Notes under the pieces: model-generated
The model's database searches: none
What the model was told of the DNA's origin: nothing
What the model saw: only the letters and a program-made list of their open reading frames with translations
Assembly: GCF_006539185.1 (NCBI RefSeq)
Contig: NZ_BJMN01000013.1
Location: 163,486 to 227,485, forward strand
Direction: 5' to 3'
DNA from: Streptomyces gardneri
GTDB lineage: Bacteria; Actinomycetota; Actinomycetes; Streptomycetales; Streptomycetaceae
Length of the DNA stretch: 64,000 nt
Made by a program: the position numbers and the translations under genes
Shown: piece by piece, positions 52,887 to 64,000 of the stretch
Numbering within the stretch: position 1 is the first letter of the stretch
How the letters are laid out: every line of letters starts with the position of its first letter

Positions 52887-53046
52887 GGGCAATGAGGCCC
52901 AGCCAGGCGGGCAACGAAGCCCGCTCAGTGACGGACCGCCGGAAGCCCGGAGATCCCTTCGGCTCCCTCCGGCCCGTCCCCGCGGGACAGTCCTTGCTCC
53001 CGCACTCCTACAGGTGAGAACGCACCACCATTGCGTGTCGGTGGTG
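52887..53046 (+). promoter_or_regulatory. Structured spacer upstream of gltB
   Basis: The 545 nt between the VIT1-like gene and gltB contain no gene I can support. Besides the terminator they hold two similar hairpins, GGGCAATGAGGCCC (52887-52900) and GGGCAACGAAGCCC (within GCGGGC-AACGAA-GCCCGC, 52907-52924), 23 nt apart, and a third, CACCACC...GGTGGTG (53023-53046). They may be part of a long gltB leader or a small RNA; I recognise no known riboswitch. Confidence 0.4.
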
Positions 53047-53094
53047 TCCGCATGCTGGAACGAGCTATCCACTTCGCGAGAAGCCAGCCATCAT

Positions 53095-53110
53095 GTAACC
53101 TGCACGAAAT
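53095..53110 (+). promoter_or_regulatory. Possible GlnR-type half box upstream of gltB
   Basis: GTAAC-CTGCAC-GAAAT matches one a-b pair of the actinomycete GlnR consensus gTnAc-n6-GaAAc in 9 or 10 constrained positions, 64 nt before the gltB start. The second a-b pair is missing. The palindrome CGAAATTTCG (53105-53114) overlaps it. Confidence 0.4.
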
Positions 53111-53173
53111 TTCGCGGAGGGCCAACGTCGTCCCTCGGCAGTTGCATATGCCACGACGACGACGGGAGAGCCG

Positions 53174-57755
<4,582 letters not shown>

Positions 57756-57763
<8 letters not shown>

Positions 57764-59216
57764 CCCCAAGGGCTTCCTGACCACCGGGCGCGAGGTCGCC
57801 AAGACCCGTCCGGTGGGCGAGCGAGTCAGAGACTGGAACGAGGTCTACGTTCCCGGCTCCCTGCTGCCGATCATCAGCAAGCAGGCCGGCCGCTGCATGG
57901 ACTGCGGCATCCCGTTCTGCCACAACGGCTGTCCCCTCGGGAACCTCATTCCCGAGTGGAACGACTTCGCCTACCGCGAGGACTGGTCGGCGGCGCAGGA
58001 GCGTCTGCACGCCACCAACAACTTCCCGGAGTTCACCGGCCGCCTGTGCCCGGCTCCGTGCGAGTCGGCGTGTGTGCTCGGCATCAACCAGCCGGCCGTC
58101 ACCATCAAGAACGTCGAAGTCTCCATCATCGACAAGGCCTGGGACGGAGGCGACGTCAAGCCGCAGGTGCCCGAGCGCCTGTCCGGCAAGACCGCCGCCG
58201 TCATCGGCTCGGGCCCGGCGGGTCTCGCCGCCGCCCAGCAGCTGACCCGGGCCGGCCACACCGTGGTCGTGTACGAGCGCGCCGACCGCATCGGCGGCCT
58301 GCTGCGCTACGGCATCCCCGAGTTCAAGATGGAGAAGCGGCACATCAACCGCCGCATCGAGCAGATGCGCGCGGAGGGCACCAAGTTCCGCACCGGCATC
58401 GAGATCGGCCGCGACCTGACGTCGACGGACCTGCGCAAGCGGTTCGACGCCGTGGTCATCGCCGCCGGCGCCACCACCGCCCGCGACCTGCCCGTCCCGG
58501 GCCGTGAGCTGAACGGCATCCACCAGGCGATGGAGTACCTGCCGCTGGCCAACAAGGTCGTCGAGGGTGACTTCGTGGCCCCGCCGATCACCGCCGAGGG
58601 CAAGCACGTCGTCGTCATCGGCGGCGGCGACACCGGCGCCGACTGCGTCGGTACGGCGCACCGCCAGGGCGCGGCCTCGGTCACGCAGCTGGAGATCATG
58701 CCCAAGCCGGGCGAGGACCGGAACGCCGGCCAGCCCTGGCCGACCTTCCCCATGCTGTACAAGGTCACCTCCGCGCACGAGGAGGGCGGCGAGCGGGTCT
58801 ACTCCGTCTCCACCACCCACTTCGAGGGCGACGAGGAGGGCAACGTCCAGTTCCTCCACCTCGTCGAGGTCGAGTTCGTCGAGGGCAAGCTGACCCAGAA
58901 GCCGGGCACGGAGCGCAAGATCCCCGCCCAGCTGGTCACGCTCGCGATGGGCTTCACCGGCACGGACGTGGAGAACGGTCTGGTCGCCCAGTTTGGTCTG
59001 GACCTTGATGAGCGGGGTAACATCGCCCGTGACGCGGACTTCGCCACCAACGTCGATGGCGTGTACGTCGCCGGTGACGCCGGTCGCGGCCAGTCCCTCA
59101 TCGTGTGGGCCATCGCCGAGGGCCGCTCCGCCGCCCGTGGCGTGGACCGCTACCTGACCGGAGCCAGCTCCCTGCCGGCCCCGATCCGTCCGACGGACCG
59201 TTCGCTGACGGTCTGA
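57756..59216 (+). CDS. gltD: Glutamate synthase (NADPH) small subunit
   Basis: 486 residues. Supplies electrons to GltB. N-terminal cysteine clusters [17 protein letters not shown] and [14 protein letters not shown] bind two 4Fe-4S centres; [20 protein letters not shown] is the FAD-binding Rossmann motif and [13 protein letters not shown] the NADPH-binding one; [19 protein letters not shown] closes the FAD site. ATG 57756 lies inside the end of gltB, giving an 8-nt overlap and likely 1:1 coupling. Confidence 0.98.
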
Positions 59217-59268
59217 TCCCGCCGGATCACCCCTGAGAACGTCCCGTACAACGACGTGCGGAACTGAG

Positions 59269-59316
59269 CGCGGCGCCCCCCGAATGTCCCCGACCGGACG
59301 ACTGGGTGGGCGCCGC
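59269..59316. terminator. Possible terminator between gltD and the convergent LLM gene
   Basis: GCGGCGCCC and GGGCGCCGC pair (9 bp) across a 30-nt loop; the large loop makes this uncertain. Confidence 0.45.
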
Positions 59317-59326
59317 GGTGCTCCCG

Positions 59327-60454
59327 TCATAGGTCCTTGGACGGCTCGCGGAAGTGGGGGATGACCTTCGTGCCCCACTGGCGGATGGTCTCCAGGCAGA
59401 CCTCCTGCGGCACCGTGCCCATCTGGATCAGGCACATCACCTCGTCGACGCCGATCTCGCGGAGTCGTTCCACGTAGGCGATCGCCGTCGCCGCGTCCCC
59501 GTAGGCGTGGTCGGTGTTGTACGTGCCGGTGTCGACCGGGCGGGCCGGGATGTTCGCCTCGTGGAGGCGGGCGATCAGTTTCTCGCGCTCCTGGCCGAGT
59601 GCTCCCGCATGGTCCTCGTCCTCCGCGTACCCGGTGGGCGCGGGGGCCCCGCCGTACCAGTGGGCGATCGACTCGGCGAAGAAGCGCTGGCCGCGGGTGC
59701 CGAGCCGCAGGGCGCGGTCGGCGTCGTCCAGGACGACCGTCGGGCAGAGGGCGGAGAAGTGGTCGTTGACCTCGGTGGAGACGAAGCGCGATCCGTCCCG
59801 GGAGGCGAGGGCCTCGTCGTACACCCTGCGCATGGCGCGGACGTCGTCGGCGCCCGCGAAGCCCATCACCAGCGCCCCGATGCCGAGTTCGGCCGCCTGC
59901 CGGAGGGAGTCGTGCTGCGAGCAGGCCATGAAGAGGGGCGGGTGCGGGTGCTGCACGGGGCGTGGGAGGACCGCGCCGGGGCCGATGTCGAGCGAGCCGT
60001 GCCACTCGAACTCCGGCTCGCGCCACGCGGCGGCGAAGATCCGCAGGGCCTCCTCCGTCTGCGGCCGGGTGTCGGCGGGGTCCACCCCGAACATCCGCAT
60101 CTCCTGGCGGGTCGCGCCCCGGCCCGCGCCCACGTCGAGGCGTCCGCCGGAGAGCACGTCGAGCATGGCGGCGCGTTCGGCGACCCGGACCGGGTGCTGG
60201 TAGCCGAACGGCATGGTGACCACGCCGTGCCCGACGCGGATCGTCCGGGTACGGGCGGCGACCCAGGTCAGGAAGATCTCGGACGCGCTCATGTGGGCGT
60301 ACTGGGTGAGGGAGTGGTGCTCGACCGCCCAGACGCGGTCGAAGCCCATCTCCTCGGCGAGGACGGCCTGTTCGACGCAGTCGTGGATGATCGCGCGTTC
60401 GCGTGCGGGGGTGGGGTCGACGAGCTGGGCTTCGAAGATCATGGAGAACTTCAC
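59327..60454 (-). CDS. LLM-class flavin-dependent oxidoreductase
   Basis: 375 residues, luciferase-like TIM barrel. Typical segments: MGFDRVWAVEHHSLTQYAHM, RIRVGHGVVTMPFGYQHPVR-type strand, and GGRLDVGAGRGATRQEM. Uses FMNH2 or F420; the sequence does not settle which, nor the substrate. GTG 60454 with a short 5' region shared with the divergent PadR gene, whose operator may control both. Confidence 0.9.
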   Translation of the reverse strand: MKFSMIFEAQLVDPTPARERAIIHDCVEQAVLAEEMGFDRVWAVEHHSLTQYAHMSASEIFLTWVAARTRTIRVGHGVVTMPFGYQHPVRVAERAAMLDVLSGGRLDVGAGRGATRQEMRMFGVDPADTRPQTEEALRIFAAAWREPEFEWHGSLDIGPGAVLPRPVQHPHPPLFMACSQHDSLRQAAELGIGALVMGFAGADDVRAMRRVYDEALASRDGSRFVSTEVNDHFSALCPTVVLDDADRALRLGTRGQRFFAESIAHWYGGAPAPTGYAEDEDHAGALGQEREKLIARLHEANIPARPVDTGTYNTDHAYGDAATAIAYVERLREIGVDEVMCLIQMGTVPQEVCLETIRQWGTKVIPHFREPSKDL

Positions 60455-60501
60455 CGGGGGCTCCTCCCGTGGCGGCGGCCGGATGGTCGTGCCTCAGCGA
60501 G

Positions 60502-60535
60502 CTATGCCTAATCGAAATACTTCTAGCAGGCATAG
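60502..60535. promoter_or_regulatory. Inverted repeat between LLM and PadR genes (candidate operator)
   Basis: CTATGCCT and AGGCATAG, a perfect 8-bp inverted repeat separated by 18 AT-rich nt, in the 115-nt divergent promoter region. It ends 21 nt before the probable -10 of padR, TAGACT (60557-60562). Confidence 0.6.
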
Positions 60536-60569
60536 GTGGAGGAGGGAAGGGAGTCGTAGACTTCCCGTC

Positions 60570-61154
60570 GTGGTGGACGACGAGACCGTGCCGGAGCTTC
60601 CCGCGACCAGCTGGGCTGTCCTCGGACTGCTCTCCTTCGGGCGGGAGTTGTCCGGATACGACGTCAAGAAGTGGTCCGACCGGTCCCTCGGCCTCTTCTA
60701 CTGGAGCCCGTCGTTCAGCCAGATCTACAGCGAGCTCAAACGGCTGGAGAAGACCGGCTACGCCACCTCCCGCCTGGTCGCACCGGAGACCGGCTCGCGC
60801 GAGAAGCGCGTCTACCGGATCACCGCCGAGGGCCTCGCCGCCGTCCGCACCTGGGCCCGCACGGCCCCCCTCGACCCGCCCGTCCTCAAGCACGGTCCGA
60901 TGCTGCGCCTCTGGCTCGGCCACCTCCTCGAACCCGACCGGATGCGCGAGATCCTGGCCGGACACCGGGAGTACGCCGAGTCCATGCGGCTGCGCGCCGA
61001 GTCCGACGCCGCGGACGCCGGGACCGACGAGGCGTGGGCGTACCCCCGGCTCACCCTCACCTGGGCCGAGCGGTACTACGCGGCCGAGCGCGACCTGGCC
61101 GACGCCATGCTCGCGGACATCGAACGGCTGGAGAAGGAGCGCCCATGGCCATGA
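60570..61154 (+). CDS. PadR-family transcriptional regulator
   Basis: 194 residues. Winged helix at ~10-90: SWAVLGLLSFGRELSGYDVK, SFSQIYSELKRLEKTGYAT and KRVYRITAEGLAAV; a C-terminal helical dimerisation arm follows (YYAAERDLADAMLADIERLE). GTG 60570 lies 7 nt after TAGACT with no ribosome site there, indicating a leaderless mRNA. Overlaps the VWA gene. Confidence 0.92.
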   Translation: MVDDETVPELPATSWAVLGLLSFGRELSGYDVKKWSDRSLGLFYWSPSFSQIYSELKRLEKTGYATSRLVAPETGSREKRVYRITAEGLAAVRTWARTAPLDPPVLKHGPMLRLWLGHLLEPDRMREILAGHREYAESMRLRAESDAADAGTDEAWAYPRLTLTWAERYYAAERDLADAMLADIERLEKERPWP

Positions 61155-61864
61155 GCCTGCGGAAGGTGGAGGAGACCGCGCCCGCGCTGGTCGGCCCCTA
61201 CATGTCGGCGGGGGAGTCGCTCCGCCGGCACGGCTTGGGCGGGCAGCGGGTCGCCGTCTATCTCGTCGTCGACTACTCGGGGTCGATGAAGCCGTACTAC
61301 GCCGACGGCACCGTCCAGGCCCTGGCCGACCGGGTCCTCGGGCTCTCCGCGCACTTCGACGACGACGGCCGCGTGCCGGTCGTCTTCTTCTCCACCGACA
61401 TCGACGCCGAGACCGACATCCGGCTCGACGACCACGCCGGCAGCATCGACCGGATCGTCGCCGGGCTCGGCCACATGGGCAAGACCAGCTACCACCTCGC
61501 CATGGACGCCGTCATCGACCACTACCTGGACAGCGGCTCCACCGCGCCCGCGCTCGTCGTCTTCCAGACCGACGGAGGGCCGATCAACAAGCTCGCGGCC
61601 GAGCGGTACGTGTGCAAGGCGTCCCGGCTGCCGCTCTTCTGGCAGTTCATCGGCTTCGGCGACCCCGACAGCCGGCAGTTCGACTTCCTGCGCAGGCTGG
61701 ACGAGCTGGCCGTGCCGGCGAAGCGGCCCGTCGACAACGCCGGCTTCTTCCACGCGGGCCGCGAGCCGCACCGGGTCCCGGACGCGGAGCTGTACGACAG
61801 GCTCGTCTCGGAGTTCCCCGCGTGGCTCGCGGCCGCCCGGGCCCAGGGCATCGTCCGCTCCTGA
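61145..61864 (+). CDS. VWA-domain protein (TerF/TerY-like)
   Basis: 239 residues, nearly all a von Willebrand A domain. MIDAS residues: DYSGSM (DxSxS) near 44-49, Thr in HMGKTSYHLAMD, and Asp in VVFQTDGGP. TerF/TerY-like proteins occur with tellurium-resistance and stress operons, but no ter genes are here; instead it is translationally linked to a PadR regulator. ATG 61145 (AAGGAG 5 nt upstream) or ATG 61151 (ATGA overlap with padR stop). Confidence 0.9.
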   Translation: MAMSLRKVEETAPALVGPYMSAGESLRRHGLGGQRVAVYLVVDYSGSMKPYYADGTVQALADRVLGLSAHFDDDGRVPVVFFSTDIDAETDIRLDDHAGSIDRIVAGLGHMGKTSYHLAMDAVIDHYLDSGSTAPALVVFQTDGGPINKLAAERYVCKASRLPLFWQFIGFGDPDSRQFDFLRRLDELAVPAKRPVDNAGFFHAGREPHRVPDAELYDRLVSEFPAWLAAARAQGIVRS

Positions 61865-61921
61865 GGCGCCCGTGTGGGGCGCGTCGGGTTCATGAAGCGC
61901 CCGTCCGTGAGGCACGTCCGC

Positions 61922-62824
61922 TCATGAGGCGGCGTCCCCCACCGCCCCCAGCCGCGCGAACTGCTCCTCGGTGAGCCGGACGTCGAGCGCGCCCAGGTTC
62001 TCCAGGAGGTGGGCCGCCGAGTTCGTGCCCGGGATGGGCAGGACGTGCGGCGCCCGGTGCAGCAGCCAGGCCAGGGCCGTCTGGGACGGGGTGGCGCCGA
62101 CCTCGCGGGCGACCTCGGCCACCGGGCCGTCCGGACCCGCGTGACCGCCCATGGCGATCGGGAAGAAGGGGACGAAGGCGATGCCCCGGCCCGCCGTGTG
62201 CTCGACCACGGCCTCGTGGTCGCGGGTCGCCAGGTTGTAGAGGTTCTGCACGGCCGCGATCGGGGTGACCGACTCGGCCTCGTCCAGCTGGGCGACCGTC
62301 ACCTCCGAGAGCCCGACGTGCCGGACCTTGCCCTCCTCCTGGAGCTGCCGCAGGGCGCCCACCTGCTCGGCGACCGGGACGTTCTCGTCGAGGCGGTGCA
62401 GGTAGAGGAGGTCGATCCGCTCCGTACGCAGCCGGCGCAGGCTCAGCTCGGCCTGCTGGCGCAGATAGGCGGGGTGCCCGAGCGGCACCCACTCGGTGGG
62501 GGAGGGCCGGACCACGCCGATCTTGGTGGCCACCGCGACGCCGTCGCCGTACGGGTGGAGCGCCTCGGCGAGGAGCTCCTCGCCGGCCCCCAGGGCGTAC
62601 GCGTCGGCCGTGTCGAAGAGGGTGCCCCCCGCCTCGGCCGCCGTCCGCAGCAGGCGCACCGCGGCGGCCCGGTCGGCCGGGGCCGTCCAGATCCGGGCCT
62701 CGGGGCCGGCCGGGTCGCCGGGGCCGTCGGCGAGGCGCATCGTGCCGTACCCGATGCGCCGGACCGGGAGGTCGCCGCCGAGCTGGAATATCGTTGCGTC
62801 AGGGGAGTTCGCGTTGTTCGTCAT
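61922..62824 (-). CDS. Aldo/keto reductase
   Basis: 300 residues, TIM barrel. Catalytic tetrad visible: Asp and Tyr in LFDTADAYALGAGEE, Lys in VATKIGVVRP, His in LLYLHRLDENV. NADPH-binding region near IPGTNSAAHLLENL. Reduces aldehydes or ketones; substrate unknown. ATG 62824 has no ribosome site and lies 7 nt after a -10 TACGGT, so the mRNA is probably leaderless and controlled by the divergent MerR regulator. Confidence 0.93.
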   Translation of the reverse strand: MTNNANSPDATIFQLGGDLPVRRIGYGTMRLADGPGDPAGPEARIWTAPADRAAAVRLLRTAAEAGGTLFDTADAYALGAGEELLAEALHPYGDGVAVATKIGVVRPSPTEWVPLGHPAYLRQQAELSLRRLRTERIDLLYLHRLDENVPVAEQVGALRQLQEEGKVRHVGLSEVTVAQLDEAESVTPIAAVQNLYNLATRDHEAVVEHTAGRGIAFVPFFPIAMGGHAGPDGPVAEVAREVGATPSQTALAWLLHRAPHVLPIPGTNSAAHLLENLGALDVRLTEEQFARLGAVGDAAS

Positions 62825-62831
62825 GCCGGGA

Positions 62832-62863
62832 ACCGTAGGAGCTCACATGGATGTGAGCTTCAA
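62832..62863 (-). promoter_or_regulatory. MerR-type promoter with perfect palindromic operator
   Basis: On the minus strand: -35 TTGAAG (62863-62858), then a 19- or 20-bp spacer, then -10 CTACGG or TACGGT. The spacer region holds the palindrome GCTCACAT-GG-ATGTGAGC (62841-62858, plus strand). A long spacer filled by a dyad is the hallmark of promoters activated by DNA twisting by MerR proteins. Confidence 0.75.
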
Positions 62864-62894
62864 GCCGGACCGGGCGAATGTGAGGGGGGTCACA

Positions 62895-63266
62895 GTGCGG
62901 ATCGGTGAACTGTCGGACGCCACAGGGGTCAGCGTCCGGCTGCTCCGCTACTACGAGGAACAGGACCTCCTCGTCCCGGAGCGCACTCCGGGCGGACAGC
63001 GCGTGTACGGCTCCGACGCCGTCGCCGTCGTCCGCCGCATCCGGGCCCTGCTGGGCGCCGGACTGCCGACCCGGGTCATCGCCGAGGTACTGGACTGCGT
63101 GTGCGGCAGCGAGGCGGAGATCGAACCCTGCCTCAGCCCGCTGCTCGTCGCCCGGCTCGACGCCATCGACGGACAGATCCAGGATCTCCAGGGCACCCGC
63201 TCCTCCCTCGCCGCGCTCGTTGCGGCCACCGAGGGTCGACAACTGGCCACCGCCGACCGGGCGTAG
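62895..63266 (+). CDS. MerR-family regulator
   Basis: 123 residues. RIGELSDATGVSVRLLRYYE is the DNA-binding helix-turn-helix start, followed by the wing GGQRVYGSDAV and a dimerisation coiled coil (ARLDAIDGQIQDLQGTRSSL). Cys residues in DCVCGSE and EPCLSP could sense metal or redox state. GTG 62895 gives the canonical start; ATG 62847 would add 16 residues but lies inside the operator. Confidence 0.9.
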   Translation: MRIGELSDATGVSVRLLRYYEEQDLLVPERTPGGQRVYGSDAVAVVRRIRALLGAGLPTRVIAEVLDCVCGSEAEIEPCLSPLLVARLDAIDGQIQDLQGTRSSLAALVAATEGRQLATADRA

Positions 63267-63313
63267 GAGATATCCCGTGGCCGACGCCCGGACGGCCGGG
63301 GGATCATGAAGCC

Positions 63314-63694
63314 ATGACCTCTCTCGTACGCCACGTGACCATCGACTGCACCGACGCCTACGCCCTGGCGAGCTTCTGGGCCGCCGCCCTGGACGCGAAG
63401 CTCGCCGACGACGACCTGCCCGGAGACCCCGAGGCGGCCGTCGAGTCGCCCGGCGCGAACCTCCTCTTCATCCAGGTCCCCGAGGCGAAGGCGGCGAAGA
63501 ACCGCGTCCACCTCGACCTCCAGCCGCAGGACCGCACCCGCGACGAGGAGGTCGAGCGGCTGCTCGCCCTCGGCGCCACCCTGCTCGACGACCGGCGGAA
63601 CGCCGACGGCACCGGCTGGGCGACCCTCGCCGACCCGGAGGGCAACGAGTTCTGCGTCGAGCGCAGCGCCGCGGAGCGCGCCGCGACCTCCTGA
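63314..63694 (+). CDS. VOC-superfamily (glyoxalase-like) protein
   Basis: 126 residues, one VOC module pair. RHVTIDCTDAYALASFWAAA begins the first betaalphabetabetabeta unit; RVHLDLQPQDRTRDEEVERL and TLADPEGNEFCVE are the typical second half, with possible metal ligands His and Glu. Function unknown. Preceded 6 nt upstream by GATCAT, compatible with a leaderless start. Confidence 0.9.
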   Translation: MTSLVRHVTIDCTDAYALASFWAAALDAKLADDDLPGDPEAAVESPGANLLFIQVPEAKAAKNRVHLDLQPQDRTRDEEVERLLALGATLLDDRRNADGTGWATLADPEGNEFCVERSAAERAATS

Positions 63695-63739
63695 GCAGGG
63701 CGGACACCCGGCACCCCGCGCCGGGTCCAGAATGGACGG

Positions 63740-64000
63740 GTGCCGAACACTGCCAGCAAGAAGAAGACCCAGGTGAGCGCCGGGCCCGAGCGGCGTCGTG
63801 AGCTCCTCGACACGGCGGCCGAGGTCTTCGCCGCCCAGGGGTACAACGCCACCACCGTCCGCAAGATCGCGGACGCCGCCGGCATGCTCGCCGGCAGCCT
63901 CTACTACCACTTCGACTCCAAGGAGTCGATGCTCGACGAGATCCTCTCCAGCTTCCTGAACGAGCTGTGGCAGGGGTACGACGCGGTCCTCGCCGCCGGA
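63740..64000 (+). CDS. TetR-family regulator, N-terminal part (runs off window)
   Basis: 87 codons visible. A Lys-rich leader (PNTASKKKTQVSAGPE), then the TetR DNA-binding domain: ELLDTAAEVFAAQGYNATTV, RKIADAAGMLAGSLYYHFDS, KESMLDEIL. The sequence around GMLAGSLYYHFDSKE resembles KstR2-type regulators of lipid catabolism, but this is a weak hint. GTG 63740 follows CAGAAT (63728-63733) by 6 nt: leaderless. Confidence 0.92.
   Translation, partial: MPNTASKKKTQVSAGPERRRELLDTAAEVFAAQGYNATTVRKIADAAGMLAGSLYYHFDSKESMLDEILSSFLNELWQGYDAVLAAG

Overview
The window is a high-GC actinobacterial chromosome segment, almost certainly from Streptomyces. Supporting this are the strong third-position GC bias, many GTG starts, chains of ATGA/GTGA overlaps, probable leaderless promoters, a trpM gene, a PriA-type HisA without trpF, and a gene order (ileS, lspA, dnaE, his, trp, lgt, gltBD) that I recognise from the Streptomyces core. 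I see no insertion sequence, prophage, CRISPR array, rRNA or tRNA.

Region by region. 1-7.2 kb: the 5' part of ileS (minus strand) behind a translational T-box leader, then a TraR/DksA-like protein with a histone-H1-like tail, lspA, an RluD-type pseudouridine synthase, a GNAT acetyltransferase, a Na+/H+ antiporter and a dienelactone hydrolase-like protein. 7.2-13.4 kb (minus): a secreted M43 metalloprotease, a Tat-exported PhoD phosphatase, a DsbA-like thioredoxin with a membrane protein upstream, and a DUF2252 protein. 13.6-25.7 kb: dnaE, a 57-residue basic protein, a NYN-domain protein, an ABC transporter pair bridged by a 21-codon mini-ORF, a DUF2567-like membrane protein, a YbaK-type deacylase, a LON-domain protein and two poorly characterised genes. 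25.8-31.6 kb: a compact histidine operon hisD-hisC-hisB-(54-aa membrane protein)-hisH-priA-ridA-hisF, mostly joined by 4-nt overlaps and closed by a perfect UUCG-loop terminator. 31.7-41.7 kb: an ArsR/MFS pair, a TIGR03085 protein, hisI followed 11 nt later by trpE, a Trp-associated membrane protein, two small membrane proteins, then trpC-trpM-trpB-trpA. 41.7-43.7 kb: a second DsbA-like protein and lgt.

43.7-51.7 kb (minus): the most unusual part, a seven-gene operon whose genes all overlap: four ADP-ribosylglycohydrolase-family paralogues, a ribokinase-family kinase, a class III CoA-transferase and a CitE/HpcH-like lyase. I could not match it to a described pathway. 51.9-59.2 kb: a VIT1/CCC1 transporter, a 545-nt structured spacer, and gltB-gltD (glutamate synthase). 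59.3-64 kb: an LLM flavin oxidoreductase divergent from a PadR-VWA pair, an aldo/keto reductase divergent from a MerR regulator with a clear operator, a VOC protein and the start of a TetR regulator.

How the genes connect: hisB/H/priA/F/D/C/I make histidine; PriA probably also does the missing TrpF step for trpE/C/B/A; gltBD supplies glutamate, the amino donor for HisC. LspA and Lgt, both here, act in lipoprotein maturation. The least-explained features are the ADP-ribosylglycohydrolase operon, a His-rich upstream ORF overlapping trpC, two families of dispersed palindromic repeats (two copies read through in frame, in gltB and in one glycohydrolase gene), and several well-formed candidate operators.
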